64,000 nucleotides of DNA from Bacteroidota bacterium (lineage in GTDB: Bacteria > Bacteroidota > Bacteroidia > Cytophagales > Cyclobacteriaceae), in assembly GCA_018267275.1 (NCBI GenBank), contig JAFDYV010000007.1, positions 310,001 to 374,000 on the forward strand, read 5' to 3'. Below the pieces are notes generated by a model. The model searched no databases, had not been told where the DNA came from, and saw only the letters and a list, made by a program, of their open reading frames with translations. This document shows positions 49,001-56,833 of the stretch, in pieces; the stretch's first letter is position 1, and the number at the start of each line of letters is the position of its first letter. The position numbers were made by a program, and so were the translations under genes.

Positions 49001-51663
49001 TGCGCGGTGTTTTACTTCTGATTTTCTTTTTGGTACAAGGGTGTGTGTTGGCGCAAAATACTGGCAGCATCGACCAAATGATGAATGATGCCAACTATGT
49101 GGAAGCGCTGCAGCAAGTAGATAGGCAACTGTTGGAGGCGAATGGCACTCAGCTACTCGTGCTACAAAACAAAAAGGTACAGTTGCAAATTCTGTTGGGC
49201 AAGCTTGATGAGGCCGAGGCCACCATTAACCAAATTGTGGCTACCGATGTTTTTGGCGAGGCATTCACACTATCTAACCTGGGTTACTTGCAATTGAACA
49301 AAAGCCGTTTTGATTTGGCGGTGGAAACGTTGCAACTCGCTTGGGAGAAATTTCAGATCGCACAAAAACAATCGACAGCCGAGGCGGCCGATTGCTTGAG
49401 TCGCCTTTCGCAAGTTTATCGGACACAAGGCAAGCAAAACCAGGCTTTGGAGTTTGAAACCATGGCCCTGCAAACGCGACAGAAGTTGTTTGGCGACAAT
49501 AGCGAAGAGGTTGCGGCATCGTACAATGAATTGGGACTGATTCATACGCTTTCCGATAACGATCTAGACAAGGCATTGGAGATGTATGAGAAGGCGCAAG
49601 CCCTTTACCAGAAAATCCATGGAGAAAATCATCCCAAACTGGCCATTGCTGCCATCAACATAGGCATCAACTACCAGCGCTTGAAACTATATGGCGATGC
49701 CATCAATAACTTTGAAGCTGCGCAAAAGATATGGAATAACATTTATCCCAACGGACATCCGAATCAAGCCATTGTGCTGCGCAATTTGGCGACAACTTAT
49801 GGCTTGCTCAATAATGAAAAAGCTGCGCTATCTTATTTTCAACAATCGCTTGACATTTACAAGAAAGCATATGGCGACAAGCATCCTGACATTGCCGGGA
49901 CATACAACGAGCTTGGCCGCTTGCTGGTCAACAGCCGTAAATATGATGAAGCATTGCAGGCATACCAGGAGGCGCTACGGGCCAATGCTATATCCTTTCT
50001 GTCGGCTGATGTGAAGTACAACCCATCGACAACTGACAATTTTTACAACGAGAAGGTGGCGTTGTTTTCGCTCCATTTGAAATCAATTGCCTTGGAAGAA
50101 CGGCACTACGGAAAAACGCTGAAACTTGAAGATTTGAAGTCAGCCCTCAATAGCCTATACTCCTGCGATTCACTCATTGATAACATCCGGCAACACAGTA
50201 GTGACGAAGGTGATAAGTTAGCGCTGGGTGCTTTGGCCAATGAAGTGTATGAAGACGGGGTGAGAATTGCCTACAGCATGAGCGAAATGACGCTCGGCTC
50301 CAAAGAATATTTACAACGTGCGTTTTATTTTGCAGAAAAGAGTAAATCGGCAGTCTTACAAGAATCGATTGCCGATGCGCAAGCAAAATCATTTGCGGGC
50401 ATCCCCACCGAATTGTTGGAGCAAGAAAAGCAATTAAAGTCAGGCATTGCCCTGCTTTCGCAAAAACTATCGCAGAAGCCCACCGAAGTAGAAGAGAAAA
50501 AACTGCGCGAAGCACTGTTCGCAGCAAATGCACGCTACCAACAGTTTGTGAAAGAACTTGAAAGGAATTTTCCTAATTACTTTAGTTTGAAGTATAGCAA
50601 GAACGAAATCTCCGTTGCCCAACTGCAGCAAACGTTGAAACAAAACACTGCTTTGGTCAGCTATTTCATTGCCGATCAAGGCCAACGTTTGTATCAATTT
50701 GTCATTACTAAAACAAAATTTAGAGTGGTGAGTATGGCGTTGCCTTCAGGCTTTGACCGCTACCTGAAGGGTTTTAAAAATAGCCTTTTCCATAGCTCGA
50801 TTTCTACGTATAAAAAAGCAACAAACGAGTTGCAGCGAGTGCTGTTGCCCAAAATCCCCAATGGTGTTTCCGAAGTGATCATCATCCCTTCGGGGCCGCT
50901 GGCCACTATCCCTTTTGAGGCGCTTCCGCGAAAGCGAGTGACAGACGAAGATTTTGACAAGATTGATTATCTGGTAAAAACGGTGGGTGTGAGTTATGAT
51001 TTTTCTGCTAACCTCTTTTTACAGAAGTCAAAAATCAAAAAAAACCAACAAACTCCCTCGGTGTTTTTGTGTGCGCCCGTTACATTTGATGCGGAGCAAA
51101 ACTTACCTGCCCTGCCAGCTGCCGAAAAAGAAGTGACCGACATTGCAAAGCTGTTTCCAGAAAAATCTAGAGCAGTTAAATATGCAGATGCCAACGAGTC
51201 GCTGGTCAAGTCAAAGGACTTGGCGCAATACAACTACTTGCACTTTGCCACGCACGGGGTGGTGGATGAAGAAAACCCTGCTAGCTCGCGCATATTTTTA
51301 AACAACAGCAGCGCTGACGATGGTAATCTATTTGCAGGTGAGATCTATAACTTAAACTTGAACGCGAACTTGGCCGTCCTCTCGGCCTGCCAAACAGGTT
51401 TAGGTAAGATCAGCAAAGGAGAGGGCGTAATTGGGCTCTCGCGCGCATTGATCTATGCAGGTGCTAAAAACATTATTGTTTCTTTTTGGACTGTGGCCGA
51501 TGAATCCACTGCGGAGTTGATGACCAATTTTTATAAAGAAGTGGCCTTACAGCCAACCCAGAATTTCAGTCGGTCACTACAGCTAGCTAAATTGAAGATG
51601 ATTACCGAGAGCAGATTTTCAAACCCATACTACTGGGCACCGTTTGTGTTGATTGGAAATTGA
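49000..51663 (+). CDS. Secreted TPR and CHAT-domain (caspase-like) protease
   Basis: The 887-residue protein has a signal peptide (LLLIFFLVQGCVLAQ), about eight TPR units (residues 30-340, with repeats such as ALEFETMALQTRQKLFG and ALSYFQQSLDIYKKAYGDKHPDIAGTYNELG), a helical middle and a C-terminal CHAT domain from about residue 590. The catalytic His752 is in LHFATHG and Cys797 in LSACQTGLGKISKGEGVIGL. CHAT domains are caspase-fold peptidases; the TPRs probably recruit the substrate. Translation is coupled to the barrel gene upstream through TGATG. Location would be periplasm or cell surface. Confidence 0.92.
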   Translation: MRGVLLLIFFLVQGCVLAQNTGSIDQMMNDANYVEALQQVDRQLLEANGTQLLVLQNKKVQLQILLGKLDEAEATINQIVATDVFGEAFTLSNLGYLQLNKSRFDLAVETLQLAWEKFQIAQKQSTAEAADCLSRLSQVYRTQGKQNQALEFETMALQTRQKLFGDNSEEVAASYNELGLIHTLSDNDLDKALEMYEKAQALYQKIHGENHPKLAIAAINIGINYQRLKLYGDAINNFEAAQKIWNNIYPNGHPNQAIVLRNLATTYGLLNNEKAALSYFQQSLDIYKKAYGDKHPDIAGTYNELGRLLVNSRKYDEALQAYQEALRANAISFLSADVKYNPSTTDNFYNEKVALFSLHLKSIALEERHYGKTLKLEDLKSALNSLYSCDSLIDNIRQHSSDEGDKLALGALANEVYEDGVRIAYSMSEMTLGSKEYLQRAFYFAEKSKSAVLQESIADAQAKSFAGIPTELLEQEKQLKSGIALLSQKLSQKPTEVEEKKLREALFAANARYQQFVKELERNFPNYFSLKYSKNEISVAQLQQTLKQNTALVSYFIADQGQRLYQFVITKTKFRVVSMALPSGFDRYLKGFKNSLFHSSISTYKKATNELQRVLLPKIPNGVSEVIIIPSGPLATIPFEALPRKRVTDEDFDKIDYLVKTVGVSYDFSANLFLQKSKIKKNQQTPSVFLCAPVTFDAEQNLPALPAAEKEVTDIAKLFPEKSRAVKYADANESLVKSKDLAQYNYLHFATHGVVDEENPASSRIFLNNSSADDGNLFAGEIYNLNLNANLAVLSACQTGLGKISKGEGVIGLSRALIYAGAKNIIVSFWTVADESTAELMTNFYKEVALQPTQNFSRSLQLAKLKMITESRFSNPYYWAPFVLIGN

Positions 51664-51675
51664 ATCACTTTTGAG

Positions 51676-52284
51676 TCAGCGTTTGAGGGCGGAGAAGTGA
51701 TTTGCGTTGGTAAAGTACTCAAGGCATATAGTTAAAAAGATCATGCTAAGAAACGCAATCTTCTGGAGTGCGGGCAACAAATCCCATCGACCCAATCCAT
51801 AAGCTGAAAGAAAAAAAACGAATACAATGATGGTGATCACACAAGCAAACTGCATCAAGATCAAATTTGTTCGTGCAATAAACCAGGTAATGAGAATCAT
51901 GGTCGATAAAAAAAGAACGCTAGCAAGGGCGGACATGAGGTCATGAAGTCGAGTGACAGTCAAAAGTGTACAGATCATACTTGCCGAACCAAGGTATTTG
52001 ATCAACTCAGGTCTTATCCCAGCGGGAACTTTTTTTGCGAAGTTTAAGAAGAAGCACGAATAGCTAATCGATAGGAACACAATGCCCGTCTGTGCAAAGT
52101 ATATTCCTTGGTTTGGACTTCCGTTGATTGCTATCGGCTGAAATAGATTGCTAAAAAAGTTTTGGGTCCAACTAAACCCTCTCGATTGCGGGTTGAGCTC
52201 TGAACCTCCCGGGTATTTCAGTATCGCGATGACAAAAAACGTCATCGATGCAATTATTCCAATTAATACAGTGTGCCTTTTCAA
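51676..52284 (-). CDS. Integral membrane protein, DUF998-like
   Basis: The 202-residue protein has six hydrophobic segments and a polar loop after the first (PGGSELNPQSRGFSWTQNFF), similar to the DUF998 group, but I cannot confirm the family. The first codon is TTG at 52284; no ATG is available upstream in frame. It is convergent with the CHAT gene. The 5' region up to 52500 contains a hairpin terminator on the same strand. Confidence 0.65.
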   Translation of the reverse strand: MKRHTVLIGIIASMTFFVIAILKYPGGSELNPQSRGFSWTQNFFSNLFQPIAINGSPNQGIYFAQTGIVFLSISYSCFFLNFAKKVPAGIRPELIKYLGSASMICTLLTVTRLHDLMSALASVLFLSTMILITWFIARTNLILMQFACVITIIVFVFFLSAYGLGRWDLLPALQKIAFLSMIFLTICLEYFTNANHFSALKR

Positions 52285-52388
52285 TCTTTTTTGTCAATTC
52301 TAGAAAGAACCAACTGAAACAACAATAAGGTAGCTCGCCCGCCTTGTTCAAATATGCATGCGATTTTCGTTATTTCGATTCGACAAAA

Positions 52389-52412
52389 AAAAACCACGCC
52401 CGGGGGCGTGGT
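52389..52412 (-). terminator. Intrinsic terminator upstream of the DUF998-like gene
   Basis: On the minus strand ACCACGCC pairs with GGCGTGGT and is followed by nine T. It would end a short transcript coming from about 52500, because the next minus-strand gene upstream stops at 53280 with pcm on the other strand between. A 19-codon frame (52432-52491) lies inside that short region, so it could be a leader with an attenuator or a small RNA. Confidence 0.65.
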
Positions 52413-52520
52413 TCTCATCACAGTCGAAACGCTATGGCAAATAGGCTTTACTGTGCTTTAGAGAACCGTAAAGTAGGGGCATCAGTTTCATTTTTCCTAA
52501 AGATTTTTTAAAACTTTGTT

Positions 52521-53219
52521 TTGGAAGGAAAAAACCCCTTTTTTACGTTAAAATCGCATTTTCTGGAAAAGTTTGAGGACAACTACCGCCAACGAGGGCT
52601 TCGCAACCAACTCGTGAAAAAACTGCGCCAAAAGGGCATTTTAGACGAAAAAGTGCTCGCAGCCATCGCAAAAGTGCCCCGCCACGTGTTTTTTGACGGT
52701 GCACTGCTTACCCATGCCTATGAGGACAAAGCTTTCCCTATTGGCGAGGGGCAAACCATATCTCAGCCATATACCGTTGCCTTCCAAACCGAAAAATTGC
52801 AAGTAAAATCGGGCGACAAAGTTTTGGAGGTGGGCACGGGATCGGGCTACCAAGCGGCTGTGCTCCTTGAGTTGGGGGTGAAGCTTTATACGATAGAATA
52901 CAACCGCAAGCTATACGAAAAAACGAAAGCCATGCTGCCACAGTTGGGCTACAACCCTTTTTTCTTGCATGGCGATGGGAGCAAAGGGCTGCCTGCCAAA
53001 GCACCTTTTGATAAAATAATTGTGACGGCCGGAGCACCGATAGTGCCTGCTGCTTTAACCGAACAACTGGCCGAAGGTGGATGCATGATTATACCTGTGG
53101 GCGACCAAGAAAAGCAGGCAATGCTGCGCATTACAAAAAAGAATGGCAAGTTGGTGAAAGAAGAGTTTGACAACTTTGCTTTTGTGCCGCTGCTAGGCGC
53201 GCATGGGTGGAAAAGTTGA
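52521..53219 (+). CDS. pcm: Protein-L-isoaspartate O-methyltransferase
   Basis: The 232-residue protein has the Pcm motifs: [39 protein letters not shown], the SAM site [15 protein letters not shown], and [20 protein letters not shown]. It repairs isoaspartyl residues in aged proteins. No ATG is found before the conserved region; the TTG at 52521 is the best start. Confidence 0.94.
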   Translation: [232 protein letters not shown]

Positions 53220-53279
53220 ATACAGATTCAAAATTCAAAATAAGCTTCTTGGTGCTTTAGTGTCTCTAGTTTGCTGATT

Positions 53280-54191
53280 TCAAACCTTTGATCTTGAATT
53301 TGAAATTTGTAATCTTTTTAAGAAAGGATAGCTTGCCACGGCAGTTAATATGATGAACGTCCCCAAGTAAAAATTCCAACCCATCACTTCTTGTTGACCA
53401 AATACAATCAGAGCTAAGACAATTCCATACACTGGCTCTAGGTTTAGTGCCAGTTGTATAAAGAATACAGATAGTTTTTTAGTGAGGTTAATGGCTACTG
53501 AATAGGCATAAACCGAACAGGCCCACGCCATGATGCCAATGTACACCCAATCCATTGCCCCAGGTATTAATCGCAATGTCTTTTGCTCCGCCCAATAGTA
53601 TTGATAGACGGGAAACAGCAACATTACAAACAGGCACGCACCCGCCATTTCATAAAAAGTGATAATCCGAGCATTTAGGCGTGACACGATTTTTGAATTT
53701 ATAATACTGAAAATCGCAGCTGTCAGGCCGGAGAGAATTCCTAGGAACAATCCCCAAGCATATTGAAAATCGAATGTAAAAATGATGGCCAAGCCACCAA
53801 CCACCATTAAGCCTAGCGTTATTTCCAGCCATTGAATTTTTTGGCGTTTAGCGATTGGCTCTAAAATGGCGGCCCAAAAAGAACAAGTGGCAAAGCCAAC
53901 CAAGCTAGTAGAAGGATTGGAAACTCTTCCGGAAGAAAAGAAAGTGAGCCAATGAATTGCAACGACAAAGCCAGTTAACAAAAGTTTTACAAGGTCACTC
54001 TTGCTTACAGTAAAAGAGCCGCGCGCCATTAAAATCAAAAAACCCATTCCTAATGCAGCTAACAACGTGCGGTAAAAGACCATTTCTAATGAAGGTATGC
54101 TCACCAACTTACCGAGCACCGCGGTAAAGCCCCATAAAAAAACAAGAAAGTGAAGCTTGAAATAATCTTGCGTGGTGGCTTGCTGCGTCAT
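53280..54191 (-). CDS. DMT-family (EamA) transporter
   Basis: The 303-residue protein has ten hydrophobic segments in two EamA halves, with the FLVFLWGFTAVLGKLVSIPS start and the MVVGGLAIIFTF / LALNLEPVYGIVLALIVFG ends. Substrate unknown; relatives export metabolites. The last codons and stop overlap a repeat word (53297-53314) that recurs after the start codon at 54222-54239, so the repeat supplies the C-terminus (QISNSRSKV). Confidence 0.9.
   Translation of the reverse strand: MTQQATTQDYFKLHFLVFLWGFTAVLGKLVSIPSLEMVFYRTLLAALGMGFLILMARGSFTVSKSDLVKLLLTGFVVAIHWLTFFSSGRVSNPSTSLVGFATCSFWAAILEPIAKRQKIQWLEITLGLMVVGGLAIIFTFDFQYAWGLFLGILSGLTAAIFSIINSKIVSRLNARIITFYEMAGACLFVMLLFPVYQYYWAEQKTLRLIPGAMDWVYIGIMAWACSVYAYSVAINLTKKLSVFFIQLALNLEPVYGIVLALIVFGQQEVMGWNFYLGTFIILTAVASYPFLKRLQISNSRSKV
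53297..53314. repeat. Short direct repeat AATTTGAAATTTGTAATC
   Basis: This 18-base word recurs with one change (AATTTGAAATCTGTAATC) at 54222-54239, so the DMT transporter gene is flanked by the two copies. Related words (for example ATTTCAAATTTCAG near 47968 and AAATTCAAAAT near 53234) occur in other spacers. Confidence 0.55.
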
Positions 54192-54221
54192 TACAAATTA
54201 AAGATTACAAATGAAAACATC

Positions 54222-54239
54222 AATTTGAAATCTGTAATC
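54222..54239. repeat. Second copy of the AATTTGAAATyTGTAATC repeat
   Basis: This copy matches 53297-53314 at 17 of 18 bases and lies in the spacer between the DMT transporter start and the LptF/G gene stop. It also forms a weak inverted pair with AGATTACAAAT just upstream (54202-54212). Confidence 0.55.
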
Positions 54240-54251
54240 CAGAATTTTAAT

Positions 54252-55349
54252 TTATCGGGGTACATATTTGTACATCAGAAAAGCAATAAACCCAAAGATG
54301 ATGTTCGGCAGCCATGCCGCTAATAATGGCGACATCGCGCCTGTTTGGGCGAAGGTACTGGTGATCGTAAAGAACAAGATGAATACAAAAGCAAGCAAGA
54401 ATCCTAGGGCAATTTGAAAGCCGGTGCCACCGCGGCTCTTACGGGCTGCTACAATCGCTCCCATAAACACCAACACATAAATATAGAATGGAGATGAATA
54501 GCGGATGTGTCGCTCTACTTCATATGCTTCTACCCCTGTAGAACCGCGGAACCGCAGTGTCTCGATTTTTTCATTTAGCTCATTAATAGTCATACCCGCA
54601 TACATCTTGCTATCGTTTTGAAAGTCTTTGGGCAAAATTACGAGGGTGGTATCGAGGTTGTCGCCTTTTTCCGTGATGTGCAATTCATGGTCTCGTTTTA
54701 ATTCAAACAACTCATCAATTTGCTTTCGCTTCCACATTCGTAAAGTCCATTTGTTTTTGGTGGAGTCCCACTGGATGTTTTCAGCCGAAAGCTTTTCAAT
54801 CAGTCGATCTTTGTCGAAACGTTCAAGCGAAAATTGATAGCCAGTGTTCGACTGGTTGTTGTAGTTCTGGATAAACAGATAAACGTTAGGCGCTACCTGC
54901 ATGTGTACATTGCGCTTATCGTAGTAGTACTTGTTTTGGAAATAAGTCATTTCAAATACCAGCCGGTCGTTGTTAGATTTGGGAATAATCCAACCATTCA
55001 AAAAGAAACTCATGATCGCCAAAATAGTTGCAGCATAAAAATAAGGACGGAGAAACCTGCGGAAGCTGGCACCGCTGCTTAGGATAGCGATGATTTCTGT
55101 TCGTGTCGCTAGACGGGAGGTCACAAAAATAACAGCAATAAAAATGGTGATGGGCGACAGGAAGCCGGCTATCCACACGGTGAAGTCCAGGTAGTAGGCA
55201 AGGATTGCTTCGCGGGTGAGTTTGAACTGAACAAATTTGTCTATCTTTTCCGTTACGTCAATCACGCAAATGATGGCCTCAAACATCAGCACCACAAAAA
55301 AGAATGTGGAGAGTATTTTTTTCAGGATATAGCGGTCGAGTATAGTCAT
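54252..55349 (-). CDS. LptF/LptG-family permease
   Basis: The 365-residue protein has the LptF/G (YjgP/YjgQ) layout: ILDRYILKKILSTFFFVVLMFEAII at the N-terminus, three transmembrane segments, a large periplasmic beta-jellyroll region (about residues 125-270), and three more segments ending GFIAFLMYKYVPR. It is a subunit of the transporter that moves lipopolysaccharide from the inner membrane. It is followed by tgt in the same direction, a common Bacteroidetes order. Confidence 0.93.
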   Translation of the reverse strand: MTILDRYILKKILSTFFFVVLMFEAIICVIDVTEKIDKFVQFKLTREAILAYYLDFTVWIAGFLSPITIFIAVIFVTSRLATRTEIIAILSSGASFRRFLRPYFYAATILAIMSFFLNGWIIPKSNNDRLVFEMTYFQNKYYYDKRNVHMQVAPNVYLFIQNYNNQSNTGYQFSLERFDKDRLIEKLSAENIQWDSTKNKWTLRMWKRKQIDELFELKRDHELHITEKGDNLDTTLVILPKDFQNDSKMYAGMTINELNEKIETLRFRGSTGVEAYEVERHIRYSSPFYIYVLVFMGAIVAARKSRGGTGFQIALGFLLAFVFILFFTITSTFAQTGAMSPLLAAWLPNIIFGFIAFLMYKYVPR

Positions 55350-55364
55350 CGGTCAATATTCAAT

Positions 55365-55398
55365 AGTCCATAGCGCCATCGACTATGGACTATGGACT
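55365..55398. repeat. Inverted/tandem CTATGGACT repeat between lptF/G and tgt
   Basis: AGTCCATAG at 55365-55373 is followed by two overlapping inverted copies, CTATGGACT, at 55383-55391 and 55390-55398. In the mRNA it could form alternative hairpins. It lacks a T-run and so is not a terminator. Confidence 0.6.
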
Positions 55399-55408
55399 GG
55401 AGTTAATC

Positions 55409-56539
55409 TTAAAGTCTAGCCGTTACTGTTTTCACCATTTTGTTTTTCCACTCTGTAAATGTTCCCTCTTCAATCCTTTGCCGTGCTTGGCGAACCAGCC
55501 AAAGATAGAAGGTAAGGTTATGGATAGAAGCAATTTGCGCGCCTAAAATTTCTTTTGAGATAATCAGGTGTCTCAAATATGCCCTCGAATAGAATGTGCT
55601 CACATAGCCGCCTATGGCTGGGTCTATGGGTGTGAGGTCATTTTTCCATTTTTCGTTGCGAATATTGATGATGCCCTCGCTTGTAAACAACATACCATTG
55701 CGAGCATTGCGGGTTGGCATCACACAATCAAACATATCAATGCCAAGTGCAATACATTCTAAAATGTTTTCGGGCGTGCCCACACCCATCAGATAACGCG
55801 GTTTGTCAGCAGGTAAAATACTGCAGACTAAGTCGGTCATCTCGTACATCATTTCATGCGGTTCGCCCACTGAAAGCCCCCCGATGGCGTTGCCCATTTG
55901 CTGTTGGTTCGCAATAAACTCAGCCGACTGCTGCCTTAGGTCTTTGTAGATACTGCCTTGGACGATCGCAAACAAGGCCTGCGAGTATCCATATTTGGAC
56001 TCAGTACTGTTTACACGATCTACGCACCTTTTAAGCCAACGGTGGGTAAGGTGCATCGACTTTCTCGCATACTCGTATTCGCAGGGGTAGGGTGTACATT
56101 CATCAAAAGCCATGATGATATCTGCCCCAATAGTGCGCTCAATGTCCATCACACCTTCTGGTGTAAATGTGTGTTTCGAACCGTCAATGTGCGATTTGAA
56201 GATGACACCTTCTTCTGTGATTTTTCTATTGGCGCCTAGTGAGTAAACTTGGTACCCTCCACTATCAGTGAGGATGGGGCGATCCCATCCGTTAAACTTG
56301 TGCAATCCTCCCGCCTTCTCCAAAACATCTAAACCCGGCCTTAAGTACAGATGGTAAGTATTGCCTAGAATGATTTTCGCATCGATGTCTTCTTTTAGTT
56401 CGCGCTGGTGAACTGCCTTCACTGACCCGGCCGTTCCCACCGGCATAAAGATGGGAGTAGGAATTTCTCCGTGGTCGGTGATGAGTTTGCCAGTGCGGGC
56501 TTTTGAGTGAGGGTCGGTCTTCGATAGATGAAATTGCAT
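55409..56539 (-). CDS. tgt: tRNA-guanine transglycosylase (queuosine), zinc cysteines lost
   Basis: The 376-residue protein has the Tgt barrel: TPIFMPVGTAGSVKAV, DSGGYQVYSLG, the nucleophile region IIMAFDECTPYP and FDCVMPTRNARNG. It exchanges guanine-34 of tRNAs for preQ1. Near residue 300 the usual C-x-C-x2-C zinc motif is replaced by PIDPAIGGYVSTFYSR; only the His of ASIHN remains. This is therefore a zinc-site-lacking variant, probably a Bacteroidetes lineage feature. A perfect -7 element lies at 56547-56554. Confidence 0.95.
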   Translation of the reverse strand: MQFHLSKTDPHSKARTGKLITDHGEIPTPIFMPVGTAGSVKAVHQRELKEDIDAKIILGNTYHLYLRPGLDVLEKAGGLHKFNGWDRPILTDSGGYQVYSLGANRKITEEGVIFKSHIDGSKHTFTPEGVMDIERTIGADIIMAFDECTPYPCEYEYARKSMHLTHRWLKRCVDRVNSTESKYGYSQALFAIVQGSIYKDLRQQSAEFIANQQQMGNAIGGLSVGEPHEMMYEMTDLVCSILPADKPRYLMGVGTPENILECIALGIDMFDCVMPTRNARNGMLFTSEGIINIRNEKWKNDLTPIDPAIGGYVSTFYSRAYLRHLIISKEILGAQIASIHNLTFYLWLVRQARQRIEEGTFTEWKNKMVKTVTARL

Positions 56540-56546
56540 TCTACAG

Positions 56547-56554
56547 CAAAGGTA
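56547..56554 (-). promoter_or_regulatory. -7 promoter element before tgt
   Basis: On the minus strand this reads TACCTTTG, an exact match to the -7 consensus, seven bases before the tgt ATG. No TTTG -33 box is seen at the normal spacing. Confidence 0.45.
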
Positions 56555-56597
56555 ATGAATACAACCTTTGCGCTAGTTGTTGTGTCTAAGATGCGTG

Positions 56598-56830
56598 ATG
56601 AAAAACAAGGTATTCTTTTGGATATTAATGGTTCAACTGTTGGGCTGTGGAGATTGTGACCGACCGAAAGCATGCTCTCTCAAACCCGATGCAGGCTTTT
56701 GCATGGCGGCATTTAAAAGATACTATTATGATTCCAATCAAAAAAATGCAAAGAGTTTACGTGGGGTGGCTGCGGTGGGGTAGTTCCTTTCAACTCACTT
56801 GAAGAATGCAGTAAATGCATTTGTAATTGA
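56598..56830 (+). pseudogene. Small Kunitz/BPTI-like lipoprotein, frameshifted
   Basis: The frame from the ATG at 56598 has a lipoprotein signal (FFWILMVQLLGC) and the first half of a Kunitz fold (CSLKPDAGFCMAAFKRYYYD), but shifts after AKS and ends at a TAG at 56781. One extra T in the TTT at 56756-56758 would join it to FTWGGCGGVVPFNSLEECSKC, the rest of a Kunitz domain, ending at a TGA at 56828. The third Kunitz cysteine is already Ala (NAKSF), so one disulfide would be missing. Kunitz domains inhibit serine proteases; the target here is unknown. It may be a real decay or an indel error. Confidence 0.8.
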
Positions 56831-56833
56831 AGA

